A stretch of 64,000 nt of DNA from Closterium sp. NIES-65 (lineage: Eukaryota; Streptophyta; Zygnematophyceae; Desmidiales; Closteriaceae): NCBI GenBank assembly GCA_948144175.1, contig CANXME010002331.1:62001-126000 (forward strand), read 5' to 3'. Positions 1 to 13,800 of this stretch are shown here, piece after piece. The stretch's first letter is position 1; every line of letters begins with the position of its first letter. The notes beneath the pieces were generated by a model. That model was not told where the DNA came from. It searched no databases and was given only the letters and a program-made list of their open reading frames with translations. The position numbers were made by a program, and so were the translations under genes.

Positions 1-1789
1 TACAGTGCCTCAGTAGACGCAGTACCTGAAGGCGCAGACTCACAAGCACCTGAAGCAGCAGACACACCTGCAGCTAGAGCACCAGCCTCACCAGGACCAG
101 GGGCAGTAGACGCACTAGCACCTAGAGCGGCAGCCTCACCGGCACCTGGAGCAGCAGACTGGATACCGGGGTCAGGCGGCACACAGAGGTGACAGGCTCC
201 CTCGGCACTAGTAGACAATGGATACATTACAGTGAGAATAGCATCATAGTCAAGAGCAAATATATCTACCCTCTGCCTAAGCAGCTCCACCCAGTCAGGG
301 AGCTCAGCGTCGTCGCCAAACTCTGTACGCCAAGCGTCGCTCAGACGGGCGAAGCAGCGGGACTCTGTCTGACCACGCGTCCCACAAGGCTGACCAGTCC
401 GGAAACCCGTGCTAATAACGTACGGGTAGCGAGCAGTACCCAGCGACCCTCCACTCTGAGCGTACCACTAACGAAGTTGCTGAGGCGAAAGAGTCTCACG
501 CGGACGACGCTGCTGCTGCACCGGGCCACTACAAGAAACTCCCGAACTACCCACTCTAGGACGACTCCCACTACTGCCACCCCTGACAACCCCAACTGGT
601 GTACCACTCACAAAGCTGCTGGGGCGTGAGGGACACACGCGGACGGCTCTGGAGCTGCATCTGGCCACGCCAGGAGCAGCAATAGAAGCAGTAGCAGCAG
701 TAGTAACAGAAGTAGCAGCACGGGCATGGCAGTGCTCACCAGTGGTGGGAAGGGCAAGCGCACGACGGAGGCGACTGCGGGGCCGCTACAGCGGCAGGGC
801 GGGGCCGCGACCGCGGTAGGGAGCTCCGCGGCAGTTGCTGCAGAGGCGGCTGCTCCACGGGCCAGGGGCGGCTGCTGCAGTGGCGACTGCTCCAGGGGCG
901 GCTACTCCAGGGGCGGCTGCTCCAAGGGCGGCTGATCCAGGGGCCAGGGGCGGCTCCTGCAAAGGCGGCTGCTCCAGTGGCCTGGGGCGGCTGCTGCAGG
1001 GGCGGCTGCTCCAAGGGAGGCTGCTCCAGGGGCCAGGCGCGGGGTAGGGCAGGGCGACGCGGCGGGCAGGGGCGACGCCGCGGGGAGGGGCGACGCGACG
1101 GGCTGGGCGACGCGGCGGGCAGGGGCTACGCCGCGGGCAGGGCGACGCGGCAGGCAGGGGGCGACGACGCGTCAGCAGCTGGGCGCTGCCGCGTCAGTAG
1201 CAGGGCGCGGCCGCGTCAGCAGAAGGGCGCGGCCGCGTCAGCAATAGGGCGCCTTCGCGTCAGCTGCAGGGCTGGCGGGGCCGCGTCACGGCAGGGCGGG
1301 GCCGCGACCGCGTCGGCGGCAGGGCGGGGCCACGTCTGCGGCCTGATAGGGCCGCGACAGCGACCTGACGGGTTCGCGCACTGGCCTGACGGGCCTGCAG
1401 AGGCTGCGTGCGGGCGGCGTGGTCCTGCAGGGGCAGCGCGCCGACCTGACGGGCATGCAGGGGTGGCTCTCGGGCCTGACGGGCCTACAGAGGCGGCTCG
1501 GGGGCCTGACGGACCTGCAGGGGCAGCTCGAGGGCCTTACTAGTCTGCAGGGGTGGTGCACTGGCCTAGGGCAGCATGAGGCAGCGCAAGGGCTGCAGGA
1601 CGGCGCACGGGCAGAACGAAGGGCGGGGCGCGCGAGGGCGCACTAGCAGAATAAGGCGCACCAGGGCGCACGAGCAGAGAAAGGCGCACGAGGGCGCATG
1701 TTGGGAAGGGCGCACGAGGGCGCTTCTAGCGGAATAGTGGGCCCGTAGGAGTAAGCTGTCCTAGGTGGCAACCTAGGCTCGTGATACCA
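1..1789 (-). mobile_element. Internal region of a small non-autonomous LTR retrotransposon, cut by the window edge
   Basis: This stretch lies just inside the LTR at 1790-1913 and reads on the minus strand. The primer-binding site is at 1776-1789: TGGTATCACGAGCC on the minus strand, close to the initiator-Met site TGGTATCAGAGC. The interior is GC-rich degenerate tandem repeat. Units are about 15 bp (GGGGCGGCTGCTCCA type, roughly 830-1045), then GGCGACGCGGCG-like units (1040-1160), then about 30 bp units containing GACGGGCCTGCAGGGG (1360-1560). No gag, protease, RT or integrase motif is visible in any frame, so the open frames here are repeat artefacts. The layout matches the four complete small LTR elements further right. 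The other LTR must lie left of the window. Confidence 0.7.
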
Positions 1790-1913
1790 TGTCAAAAATG
1801 AACAAGAGTGATTGCACTAGGAAAGTGTTGGGTACAAGTAGGAAACCCTTAACTTACTGTACCCCATAGTAACTACCCCACTACAGCCTAAACAAATTGT
1901 AGCAGATATGACA
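1790..1913 (-). repeat. 5' LTR (minus-strand element), 124 bp
   Basis: The LTR begins TG and ends CA on either strand. It is followed at 1914-1918 by TTTGA, the expected 5-bp target-site copy; the partner copy is outside the window. It contains the same core (AGCCTGTAGTGGGGTA-like, then TAGGGTTT-like) as the LTRs at 29570, 34681, 36559 and 40193. The element landed inside a reverse-transcriptase gene, which resumes at 1914. Confidence 0.75.
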
Positions 1914-4594
1914 TTTGACAGAGCACTCAACAGGGTAACAGTCAAGTCGCGGTACCCCATTCCCCGCGCCGAGGAACTGATAGACCAATTGTGAACAATA
2001 CGGGTTTTTTCAAAAATAGATTTACAGGGAGGTTACCATGAGATTAGAGTCGAACCATCGAACTGCGCCAAAACAACTTTTAGGACTAGGTACGGGTTGT
2101 TCGAGTACACCGTGATGCCCTTCGGGCAAACCAACGCACCAGCGACATTTCGGATGACCATGAACGAGGCGTTTAGGCCACTTTTCGATAAATGTGTGAT
2201 AGTGTACCTCGACGAGATCCTCGTCTACAATCTTGACAAGCAGCAGCACTTCGCAGATCTGGAAGTAGTATTTAAAATTTTAGACGAGCATTGGCTACTG
2301 ACATCCAAGTGCGAGTTTTTTCAGAACATGCTATAATTTTTGGGGCACATTATTTCGAAGGCTGGGGTCGAAATTGACCCGAAGAAGTTGGACACAGTGC
2401 AAGCCTGGCACCCCCCGACAAATATCACGGAACTACATAGCTTTTTAGGGTTCGTCAATTACGTGCGTCGGTTTGTCCCCGACATGGCATGGTTAACAGC
2501 GCCGCTGACGGACTTGTTACAGAAGGGGGTTGCTTTTACGTGGGGGGAGAAAGAGCATGCTGCCTTCTCTGCCCTGAAAAATGTTATCCGTTCACCGCCC
2601 GTACTACGCATCGCCGACCCTCACCGCCCATTCGAAGTAGTTACCGACGCAAGTGACATCGCCATCGGAGCCGTACTGCTATAGGACTTCTTGAGATAGA
2701 GGCGAGGAATGAGTGCACTATGAAATGAAACAAGTACAAGTACCAACCCTAATTGGGTTGTACCCCCTATGGGCTACCCCACTACAGCCTAAGTATATGC
2801 ATCAGTAATATAATCATCTGACAGGACTTCGGCAACAGCCTACAGCCCATCGCATACGAATTACGAAAACTGCATCCGCCCGAGAAAAATTACCCGATAC
2901 ACGACCGCGAAATGTTTGCGATCGTGCACGAGTTCAAAGTGTGGCGCTGTTAATTGACCGCGCGCAGACGTGACAGTACGGACAGACCATAAATCACTAC
3001 AGTACCTCCCCGCACAGCCACACATCAACCCACGACAGATTCGCTGGCTCGATTTCCTCGAGTCAAACTTCCACTACACAGTCACCTACAAAAAGGGGGC
3101 ATCGAACATCGCTAACGCACTGACCCGCCCCACTGCCCTGATCCACGCAATACTACTCGCCCAGACCAGTCCACTACTGACAGGCCTATTTACCCACGTG
3201 TTCCAAACGGATCCATTCTTCACAGGAGGAAGCTCGCAACAGTTCGCAACAGCAAAGGGAGTCTATTACGTAAAAACTGGGACTAACCGCATCTGGGTAT
3301 CACGGTACACACTGCTACGGGAGTTACTATTACAAGAGGCACATGACGGGGTTACCTCAGGGCATTTCGGGGTAGAGAAAACACGGCAGCAGCTGCAGCG
3401 GTATTATTACTGGCCCGAGATGTTGGCCAACGTACAGCAACACGTGGCATCGTGTCCCACTTGCCAGCTCATGAAATCATCACGGAAGCGGCCGGCAAGA
3501 CAGTTGCAACCGATACCACCCCCAGAGCGTGCTTGGCAGCAGGTGACGATGGATTTCGTCACGGGGTTACCGGCCGGGGCAAGTGGGAACGACGCGATCC
3601 TGGTCGTCGTCGATCGACTAACGAAAATGGCACACTTCGCAGCCTGCAAAAAAATCAATCACAGCCAAAGAAACAGCACGCCTCTTCATCTCCACCGTCG
3701 TTCGACTGCACGGGATACCAGCAGCGATCACCACCGACTGAGATACGAAATTCACCAGCAACTTCTGGCGGAACCTGTGGCAGCAGTTCGGCACTAGAAA
3801 GAGAGGACAAATCAGACCATGGAACAACTCATTCGAGCCACGTGCGACGACCCAACCACCTGGGAACAGCAACTGCCACTCATCGAGTTCGCGTACAACA
3901 ACTCACCTTCTGCCACGACCCAACAGTCACCATTTTACCTGAAGTGCGGACAAGACCCGACAGTACCCATGACTCCGCATCCCGACAACCCGGTGCCATG
4001 AGCACAACAGTTCGCTGAAATTTTACAAGCAGCACGGAACCGGGCAGCAGACGCAATAAAAAAATCGAACATCATCGCTAAACGCAACGCCGACCGTCAC
4101 CGCCGACTTGTCACTTACCATCCCGACGACCTAGTTTTACTTGACACCCAGAATCTCCGCCTGCCCATCACCCCAAAACTTCGCCCCCGATACTGTGGAC
4201 CATTCCGCATCAGCCACATGATTACACCCGTCACCGCCCATCTCCTCCTCCCCGCTGACTGGTACGTCAGCCCATACTTCCACGTCAGCCTGCGTCGCCC
4301 CTACGTACCATCCACAAGCCAACTGCCAGGCAATCGCCCCGCTAGCATGACACGACCACCGACCGAGCCAATCATAACACTCGAGAAGATCCTGAGCCAC
4401 CGAGTTCGTGACCCACGAGGAGCCCGAAGGATCGAATTCCTAATCCGCTGGAGATGCCGTACACCCACCGAAGACAACTGGGTTTCCCTGGACAGAATCG
4501 AAAACCACCCCGTCCTCACGGAGTACCTGCGCAGCTGAAATTTCCGAGATGTACACGCGCTTTCGTAAGGAGGGCCTCCTTAGGGGGGGGATAG
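1914..4594 (+). pseudogene. Decayed Ty3/gypsy (chromovirus) pol: RT, RNase H, integrase, chromodomain
   Basis: Translation from 1914 gives a gypsy RT starting in the middle of the fingers (ALNRVTVKSRYPIPRA). It continues through a degraded catalytic box (YLDE where YLDD is expected, near 2212), RNase H (TDASDIAIGAVLL, ending at 2684, and TDHKSLQYL near 2985), the integrase zinc finger (CPTCQLMKSS near 3455), the integrase core (MDFVTGLPAG near 3550) and a C-terminal chromodomain (IEFLIRWRCR near 4430). Stops interrupt it, for example at 1993, 2335 and 2683, a frame change occurs near 3655, and a solo LTR is inserted at 2689. It is a diverged relative of the young copy at 44371-49936. The 5' half (LTR, gag, protease) is left of the insertion at 1913 and not in view. 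A G-rich polypurine tract at 4577-4594 precedes the LTR. Confidence 0.9.
2689..2823 (-). repeat. Solo LTR (135 bp) inside the gypsy RNase H region
   Basis: The sequence is bounded by 5-bp direct repeats GGACT at 2684-2688 and 2824-2828. On the minus strand it starts TGTCAG and carries the GGCTGTAGTGGGGTAGCCC core of the small LTR elements. Its other end has TC where TG is expected, probably a point mutation. Removing it rejoins the RNase H frame, so it is an insertion that lost its interior by LTR-LTR recombination. Confidence 0.75.
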
Positions 4595-4937
4595 TGTAAG
4601 GAAAATTCCTTTTCCTTACTTCGCGCCCCTGCTCAAGCGCATATACCACTGTAGCACCACCGTCAGCACCGTTACCACTCGCAACCCTCGCATCGGCAAT
4701 CCTTCCGCCACCTTCGTACATCGCACCCCGACCTCACGTCTCGGTGGGTAACCCGCGCTCCGGGCCTCCGCCTCGACATTTTCCCAAACCTCGGTTCCAG
4801 GCCCGTCGCGCGTCACCCACAGTTCATTACTGTTACCACTGTAGTTTCGCTATATATTCTTCGCTCATGCCTTTGCTCATTGTACTCTTGCTTAGATAGT
4901 GGAATTCTCGCTCGCTCACTCAATTGCACTCGAAACA
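4595..4937 (+). repeat. 3' LTR of the decayed gypsy element
   Basis: Starts TGTAAGGAAAATTCC directly after the polypurine tract and ends ACTCGAAACA. It aligns along its whole length with the 344-bp LTRs at 44371-44714 and 49593-49936 (which read on the other strand). It contains a TATATATTC box near 4850 that could be the element promoter. It is clearly more diverged than the young pair. Confidence 0.9.
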
Positions 4938-6661
4938 TTTTCTATGACTGTACGTGATAGCGGGAAACCAGCATTCACCCCCCTGGTTGCCTTATCGCCT
5001 ACTTTCCATAGGTCTGGGAGAGACTGTTCTAGTTGTGTCCTTTACCACACACGTTGACCAAGCCATGACGGATACGGGCCTGGACGATGTCATACTGACG
5101 TGGATAATCCATCGCCCAAACATGTTAGGACAACTGGCACGATGGGCTTGGAGGAGGTTTGCGTGCTGGGGGCTACTGTACAAGGCTCGTCTCAGGCCGC
5201 CTTCAGAAGAACCATACCAGCCAAGGAGGTACTGCAACAAGGCTCTTCCCGACCGAACCTGAGTTCCTTCTCAACTATGGCAGCTGCAAAGCGACTGCGG
5301 CTGGAGGAGGGGATTTGACAGGCTGGTGAGATCGCTTGCCTCGGAAGCGAGCTCAGCTCTGGTGTTTGCGGTAGGCCGTACCGAAGCGTCTGAAGGCCAA
5401 TGACAAGCCTCACCCACATTCGACTAATCTGAACCTTGAAGATTTTCAGCTAATAGCGCAGCCTCGATACTAGCCGAACCTGCCATTATGAAACTCTCTG
5501 TGGTACGCTGCCCGAGTGCTTGTTGCTTAGGCTTGTCGGTATGTTCATCAGTCAGTCGTTCCAAGCCTAGTAATAAGGATAGGGCTCGGGCTAGCTTTGG
5601 CCCTTGACCGTGTCCGCTCATTAGTCCCACAGTCGACCTCAGATCCTGTTCAAGAAGCACGTATCGTATTTCCTTGAGCAGTTAGGTCGGTTCTTGGAGT
5701 CCAGAACAGTTCAACCACACAATCTATGCTCCATCGCAATGCAACGTCTCTCTAGCTACATAGTGTGTTGTTCTGATGTAGATCACGCCCTGACCAGATC
5801 AGTCATACTGAACCAGCCACACACCGCCATCCGAACCAGGTGGGACCCCGAACCCCGAGCCAACACGCATGATTTCTCCAATGCCGTGCGGGGGTCGCAG
5901 TCAGCAGTGGCGGCCGTTTGCGAAACGTTGCTTCCGTCAGCTCAGCAGGGCAGCATCGCTGCACCATCCATCCATCCATGCTTCTGGTCCGTCCGATCTA
6001 CTGTAACCTGGGTGGTTGGGAGCGATATGAGGCATGGCATTTGAGAGAGAGAACCAAGGCTTCTGCTGGTCGTCCAGCTTGGTTCAGATTGTTCTCACGC
6101 GGTAAGTTACGGTTCTTAGCTGTCACCGGTTTCAACCGCAACGAAGCGAGCTAGACCGTGGTACTTGAACTGGGAACGTATGCACAGGAAACACTTGCTC
6201 CGTACTATATTAGTGGAAAGTTGGCCTGTCCTCCATTCCATAAAATCTTAGCAGCTGGCTGGTGATTCCCTGTGCCTGGTCCGTTTCCGTACTTGACTGT
6301 CCTGTCACCGAGGTAGCTGCGTCCTCCCCGCGACTCGGATCTCCTGTATCAGTGTTTATATTTCGCGGGCTTTTCTTGAATGCTCATTACTTCGTAGTAG
6401 TTTTGAGTTATCAATTGCTCTTGTTTAGAAAGGAGGCTGAGGACGTATTAACCTTTTAATTATCGCTTAAACCGCCGTCATAGAAAGACCCGAGTATTCA
6501 TTAGCCTTTAAAGCCTTCTTTCACTCGAGAGTCACAGAAGAAGCTCTATCACGCTGAGGAGCTCTGCTAATACAAGCCCGGTTATATTGCCTGATTGATC
6601 CGTTACTAAGACTGACTTTTTATTAACAAGGTGCTTTAAGATTTCAAGAATTCTCTTCTGA
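4938..6661. other. Intergenic sequence, no gene recognised
   Basis: Between the gypsy LTR and the ATG of gene A. Short open frames (for example 4954-5262 and 5694-6044) show no family motif, no consistent splice structure and no repeat relationship I can recognise. The last few hundred bases should contain the promoter and 5' UTR of gene A, but no clear TATA box or initiator can be called. Confidence 0.5.
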
Positions 6662-9600
6662 ATGGCCGCCATTTTCTTCCGCTGCTCTGCGCCTCCTTGC
6701 GTCTCGCTCACGCTCTCCTCCTCCTCCGCTGCCCGTGGACTTTCTAGCAGCTCTTGCTCCCCTCCCGGTTTCTGCGTAACTTCACGCCGGCCGTTGCTTC
6801 CGTCGCCGGAGGGATCTCTTTTGTCTGACGCTACCCGTTCGATCAGCGTTCTCGGTCGCGCAAATTGCCTGAAGAAGCGGAACAGTTGCTGTGGTATCGG
6901 CATCAGCGGCAATCGTGGCGGAACCGTCAAATGCTCCTCCGAATTGAGGACACCGTTGATTTCCCCAACTTCCTCTCCGACGATTCCCGCCGTTCCCGTT
7001 GTTTCTACTTCTGGTAGCAACGCCGGTAACAGCGCCGGGAGCAGCAGTTGCAATGTTGATGGGGAGGTGGTGAACGCTGGTACTACGAGCCCTACGGAGT
7101 CTGTTTATATTGAGTCGTCTTCAGTTGGATCCAGAGAATCCGCTGGGTCTTATGTGGCAGCCAATGGGGAGGATTGTCAGAGCGACTGTGGAGTCGCGGT
7201 CCGTGGTACCCGGGAAGGCGCTCCGGAAGCCGTCGGCTCAATGCAGCAGTTTAACTCGGTGTCACGACAGCAAGGACCGGACGCTAAGATTACCGGCGAC
7301 CGGCAAATCAAGACTGTTGGCGAAGCTAAGAGGAGCGCAGGCGAACGGAGGAAGATTGCAGGACGACGGAAGAAAGCGGCTAGCGGCACACCGCACTCCG
7401 AACCCGCCTCCCGTTCCTCGCAGCTCCTCCGCGCGCTGATGCGAGGAAGGTTTGACGAAGCCGCGTCGCTCGCAACGGCTCCCAGCGCAGAACACGGGGT
7501 TCGGAATCCTAAGGAATCGGCTCCCGTCTTTATCCGCGCGGCTGCGACGGCCACCGCAGCCGCCATAGGTCTCAGCATCGTGACCGCCGCGCCTTGCCTC
7601 CCCACCGTTTCCCCCGCCTCCGCCGCCGCTTTCAACCGCGTTGCTGACGTGGCGGCGGCGGGGCTGCCGGCGGAGGTTCTGCCGCCGATCGCGGCGGTGA
7701 ATACGGGCGACGTGTGGCCGTCGCTGTACCACTCGGCGCAGTTCTTCTCGTCGTTCCGCTCGCTGCCCGTTCCGATCACGTTCGACCAAGGAAGCTTCGC
7801 GGATCGATCGGGCTTCGCCGCGCCGCCGCTAGTGTACACATACCCTTCCGCTGACGTCACGAGTGACGCGTCGGTGGGGACTAGTAACGAGCCGCTAACG
7901 GCTCCCGCAGTCGCTGAATCCTCGGCAGTTCCGGCATCCCTGCCGGCTAATCTACCGGCTGCACTACCGACCGCACTACCGGCCGCCTTACCCGCTTCTC
8001 TCCCTGCTGGAAACTATGTTCTGCCCGAGCCTACTGCTGCGGTTTTGCGCATGTCCCCCTCTAGGGCTCCGGTGCCCAGTGCGCCTGTGTCGCTCAATTA
8101 CTCCGCTCCCGCCGCGTCCGCGGATGCGGGGAAGGAGGCGGCGGGTCCCGCGGGCGCGGCTGCTGACGTGGTGTTCGGTGTCAATGTGTCCGTGTTAAAA
8201 GCCGCCTTCGGAACTGTGTTTAAGCTCTTCGGCATCTGCGGTAAGATCTAAGACGTCTCAGAATTTAGGTTTGTAAACGCCTCATAAGATTTGCCGCCTT
8301 TTCTCTTTGCAAGGTTTTGGGAAGGCGATTTTTCCCGCCTGGCGTCTCTCTCTTCCTCTACCTTCCCTATCTCATTCCCCCCACCCCTCCCTTCCCTCCC
8401 TCCTCTCTTCCTCACTCCCCCCGTGCTCCGTTGCATGTTGCCATACACATTTTACATCTTACATTACTCGCCTCCCATTAAGTCGATGTTCCTTCGCCTC
8501 ACCTCGCCCCTCTTCCTCCTTCCCCCCGGTGCTCCTTCGCATATCGTCATTCACATTTCCTTACGTTTCGCGCCTCTTCGCCCGTCTAAAAGTTCCTTCG
8601 CCTCACCTCGCCCCTCTTCTTCCTCCCCTTCTCCCCTTTGATTCCCCTCCTCTCCTGCCCCCCGTTCGCCCTCCCTTTCCCCCCTGCTCCACCTCCTTTC
8701 ATGCTGTGCGTGTGTGCGTGTGTGAGAGCAGCGTTCGTGGTGTGTCTGCAGAAGTCGGGCATTCTCCCCAAGTCCACGCCCTCTGTGCTCAGCCAGGTGC
8801 GCTTGTCCTTGCGTGTGCGTGTGCGTGCGGGGGTTGGGGGGGGGGGCTACTGAGCGTGCGGATGCGGGGTGGGGGTGGTTTGAGTCGGGCATTCTCCCCA
8901 AGTCCACGCCCTCTGTGCTCAGCCAGGTGTGTTGATGGGGTTTGCGGGTGTGTGAACGGGGTGGGTGCGAGCAGGCGTGCGCGGTTGGCGATGTTAGCAC
9001 GTGCGCATGTTTAGCCGTACACCAGTGCTCACACCTGCACCGTTATCAGTCAAGCACAGGGGCGCGCGAATAACCAAAGATTTCCAGTAATTTATGTACG
9101 ATTTGTCGCCTCACTGTAGCTTCACTGTGAACTCTTAATGACCCCATGAACCTCCCTTCATCCTCGCTTCTCCCCATGAAACTTTCTTCTGCCTCGCTTC
9201 TCTCACCCTCGCCCTCGTCCACCCTCTGTCTCCCCAGGTCTCCTTCCGAGTGCTCATCCCATGCTTCCTAATGAGCAAGGTACGCCTCCCATGCATTTCT
9301 GTTCCCTGCCTCCGTTTCTTTTATCTCCCGTGCATGCCGATCACAATTTTTCTGCGTTATCATCGAATCATGTGCTTTCCCTCTAATTACCTTCTCACTC
9401 TAATCTCGTCACCTTACTCATCCATCTCTTCTCCTGTGTTCTCCCTTCCGCCCTTCCACCCCGTCCATACGTCCCTCCCCGTCCCCGTCCCCCTCCCCCT
9501 TCCCCTCCCCTCCTTCCCTCCATCGCGTTCCCGCTCGCTGCAGGTGGCCACTACTCTCTCTGGCGAGTCCCTGTCAGCCCTCGCAGTGCTGCCGCTCATT

Positions 9601-10760
9601 GCTATTCTCCAGGTAATTGCCAGCACTGACTCAACCGCTGCATGCTGTGGACCATCCGCCTTCTGTTGCCTGATGCCGCGCTGCTGCTTGCTGCCTGTTT
9701 GCTGCCTTCTTGCTTGCTGCCTTCTTGCTTGCTGCCTGCCTGCTGCCTGCCTGCTGCCTTCCCAACACTCCTGCGTTTCTTGTGTCCACGTGTGTGTTTC
9801 CTCTCCAGGTGTTAGTAGGCACCGTATTGGGCAAGGCTGCGTGCCTCGTGGCCTTCCACAAGCTGTCTTCACTGCTGCCGGAATGTTTAATGCTTTCCTA
9901 ATGCCTTGCCAACACCACCCTTCCTGCTCTCCATTCAGGTGCTGGTAGGCACGGTGTTGGGCAAGGCTGCGTGCCTCGTGGCCTTCCACAAGCCGTCGTC
10001 GCTGCTGCCATCCGCTGCCCTGCTTCCCTCTCTCGTCACCGGCAACACCGGCAGCAGCAGCAGCAAGAACCTAAAGCACAGCAGTGGCACCAGCAGAGAA
10101 ACCCTCACTGAACTTGTCGCCACTGCTGCCGAACCAGCATCAACGGCAGCAGCAGTATCAACAGCACTAGCATCGGCAGAAGCAGCAGCAGCAGCACTGC
10201 GAACCAAGGAGTCGGTGGTAACCGCGGTGTGTGCGTTCAGCAACTCGCTCTCGCTGCCGCTGGTGTTCCTCACGGCGCTGCTCAGCCAGGTGGACGGCGA
10301 CAGGGCAGCCGGCTACCTTGCTCTTTTTATGATGGGGTGAGTTCTTGTGTGCCCCATAGACGTCTGGTCACACCACTGTCCAGCTTCTCTCGCTGCCGCT
10401 GGTGTTCCTCACGGCGCTGCTCAGCCAGGTGGACGGTGACAGGGCAGCGGGTTACCTTGCACTCTTCATGATGGGGTGAGTGTACGTATGTGCGTTTCCC
10501 TGCCTCTGGTGTTCTGGCTGGCAGCCTGCCTTGTGGACGACTGGCTACAGCATAGCATTCTAAAGGACACGGGCAAGGCTGGTCTGCTCCCTCTCCTTAA
10601 CCTTTCCCCCCCTGTCTTTCCCTCCTCACAAACCCACCTTTCCGTTTCAACAGCTGGCAGCCGGCGCTGTGGACGATTGGCTACAGCATCCTAAAGGACG
10701 CGGGCAAGCCTGCTGGCGGTGTGAGCAGCAGCACCACCACCAAGCCAGCTGCGACTGTTG

Positions 10761-10808
<48 letters not shown>

Positions 10809-13800
10809 GTGCTGGTGGTGGTGGTGGTGTTGGTTCCGTGCGTGCGTGGGCGAGCAACGCTGTGGAGTGTGTCTCTGGCGTGGCCAAGAAGGTGTTCAAC
10901 CCGCCTATGTACGGGGTGAGTTGTTTGAATACCAGCTTATATATTGGGTGAGTAGTTTGGGTACCCACCCATTTCTTACCCGTTTCACCTCTTTTGCCTT
11001 ATTCCTGTCTCTTCCTCTCCTACTTACCTCATGCAATTCTTTTCCTTGTTCTCTACCCCCCAGGTGCTCGTGGGGGTTGTTATCGGCACGACCCCTCTCG
11101 GTCATTTTGTCCTTGTTTCTTGGTAACCCGAAACCCTAAACAATCTCTTCCCTTCCTTTCCATCCCCTCTCAGGTGCTCGTGGGTGTTGTTATCGGCACG
11201 ACCCCTCTTGGCCATTTCTTCCTTCATTGTTATCTTGTAACCCTAAACCCTAGTCTTCGTCCCTTCCCTCATCATCCCTCAGGTGCTCGTCGGAGTTGTT
11301 ATCAGCACGACCCCTCTTGGCCATTTCTTCCTGCCTTGTTGCCTTCTAACTTACCCACCATTCTTGTCTTCCCTTTCACCCCCCTCAGGTGCTCGTGGGT
11401 GTTGTTATCGGCACGACCCCGCTCGGCCATTTCTTCCTGCCGGCTGCTGCTGATGCTGCTGCGGCTGCTACAGCCGCTGCTGCTGGCTCAGGCGACCTGC
11501 TGTCCTCTCTCCTCAGCCCTGCTACAACCGGAGTGCTAAACCCTCTGTTTGGGGTGAGTTTGTGCTACATCCCTGAACTGTTGGGTGAGGTATGCACGTG
11601 ATTGTATTTGGGAAGGGCAAGAGGTTGAACAGAGGGGCATGGAGACTTGGCCAGCAACCGAGAGGTTTATTCACAGATGGTCTAGGGCTCAATGACTGTA
11701 CAATTTTTCTGATTTCTCAAAATTTACTGCAGGGTTTGGGGGTCAGTGACTGCTGATCACTGTGCCAAGCTAATTGTGCACTACTGCCGTCGCGCTTGCC
11801 TCAACCAACCTTGCAGGCAGCAGGCATTCTGGGGGGAGCATGCATCCCTGTCCAAGTCTTCGTCCTCTCCCCCTCCCTTGCTAACGTTCCCTTTGGCCCT
11901 TCCCCGCCCACCCATTCACCCGTGCAGGCAGCAGGCATGCTGGGGGGAGCATGCGTGCCAGTGCAAACCATCAACCTCTCTTCCGCTCTCGCTAATGTGC
12001 TGTGCCCTTTGTCCCTTCCCTACCCGCCCATTCTTCCGTGCAGGCAGCAGGCATGCTAGGGGGAGCGTGCGTGCCAGTGCAAACCATCGTCCTCTCTTCC
12101 TCTCTCGCTGACGCCCTCCCCTCCAACCTCTCCTGGCCCAAATTCCTCCCCGCGCTCCCCAACCTCCCCACTCCTCCCAACCCCTTTGCAAACCTCCAAA
12201 AGTCTCTCTCCGCCAAATTCCCCGCCCCTGTCTTCCCTGCCGGTTCTCCCCCTCTCGCCAACCTCCACCACCTCCTCCAATCCCTCCTCACCCCTTCGTC
12301 CTCCTCTTCTCCCTCTTCCTCCTCCTCATCCTTCTCTTCCTCCTCTGATTCCGCCTCCTCACTGTGGCTCCTAGCCCGCTTAGTCCCCCACCAACCATTC
12401 CTTGGGAACTCCGTCCTAGCAGCTTCTTATTCCACCACTGCTGCAGCAGCAGCCACAGCATCAGCAGCTTCAGCAGCTGTTGTCGCTGGTGGCGCCTCTG
12501 CTGCTGTCCTGGCCATCCCAGTCCAAGGGAGAGTGGAGAGGGGCACGGAGGCGTTGGAGAGGGGTGAGGATGGGTTGAAGCAGGTGCGGTCGTGTGAGGC
12601 CGAGAGCAACACCGAGGCGGTGGGGGGGGTGGCGATGCTGGGGGATGGGGACGTCACGGGTGCACTGGAGGTGAATGGGCTAGAGGCGGTGGAGTTAGAA
12701 ATGGATTTGAGCATGGGCCAGGGTGCTGCCATGCACCTGGAGCGACCAAACACTGATGCTGCAGCAGCAGCAGCAGCTGTAGGGGACGCTGATGCTGCCG
12801 GTCTTTCCACTGCAGCAGCTGCCGTGGGAGAGGAAGTAGCAGCGCCTATTCGCCCTGTTGCTCCCGCCATGTCTCCTGAGCTGGCAGCTGCGCTGGCTCC
12901 TGCTACTGCCGCCGCCCTCGCCCCTTCTTCCTCCGCTGTGTTTGCCCGTACAGCAGCAACACCAACCGCCACGGCACCTGAATCCGTTGCCACTGCTGGC
13001 GCCGCATCTGCTGTTGTCGCTGCCACTGCTGTGCCTGCTGCTGTTCCTGCTGGTGCTGCTGCTGCGGCTGCTGCACCTGCCACCGCACCAGCTTTGGCAG
13101 GTCCGCCAGCAGACCTGCTGGACAATCGGGCGCTGGTAGTGGTGTCCCTCGTGCGCCTGCTCGTCTCTCCCATCGTTGGCATGACTAGCATCATGGTGCG
13201 TTCCCAGGGTTTAGGGTCGAGGTTTAAGGTGTAGAGGTTATAAGGTTTAGGGTGCCTGCAGGGCCGCCAGCAGCCCTGCTGGACAATCGTGCGCTGGTGG
13301 TGGTGTCACTCGTGCGCCTGCTGGTGTCTCCCATCGTCGGCACGACCAGCATCATGGTGCGTTCCCAGGGTTTAGGGTTTAGTGCTCCTTGCCGATTGCT
13401 TTGTTGGCCTGACACGGCAGCAGTGGTGTCACTTGTGCGCCTGCTGGTGTTCCCTGTTGTTGGCATGACCAGCATCATGGTGTGTTGCTGGCATAATTGT
13501 CTTTCTAAACATGTTTCAACATGGATGGTTGGCTCCGCTCTCCCCTCCATCTCCCGTTTCCCTCTTTTCTCAATAGCTAATGTCGCCTTTCTTTCTCTCC
13601 CCCCGCTTCTCTTTGCTCCTACAGGCTCTCTACCATGCTCACCTCATTCCCCAGGACCCTATTTGCGCGCTTTGCCTCATGGTGGGTGCTGACTGACCCA
13701 ATATGCCCTTCTGCCCCCATGACTGCTCATGTACATGCATCAACGTTCTTCTGGTTCTTTCTTGCTTCATTTCCCTCACCGCTCTTTCACCCAAATCAGT

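Noticed and set aside
189-1646. Several 60-190 residue frames at the left edge
   Set aside because: All lie in the repeat interior of an LTR element, on both strands, with no recognisable domain.
12427-13194. Long open frame on the minus strand (Ala/Ser/Thr-rich) opposite gene A exon 8
   Set aside because: It is the shadow of an Ala-rich GCN-repeat coding exon on the other strand, has no family motif, and the plus strand has the splice sites and conserved PILS blocks.
13200-13380. TTTAGGG-like motifs as an interstitial telomere
   Set aside because: Only isolated single units (also inside the TRIM elements); no tandem run.
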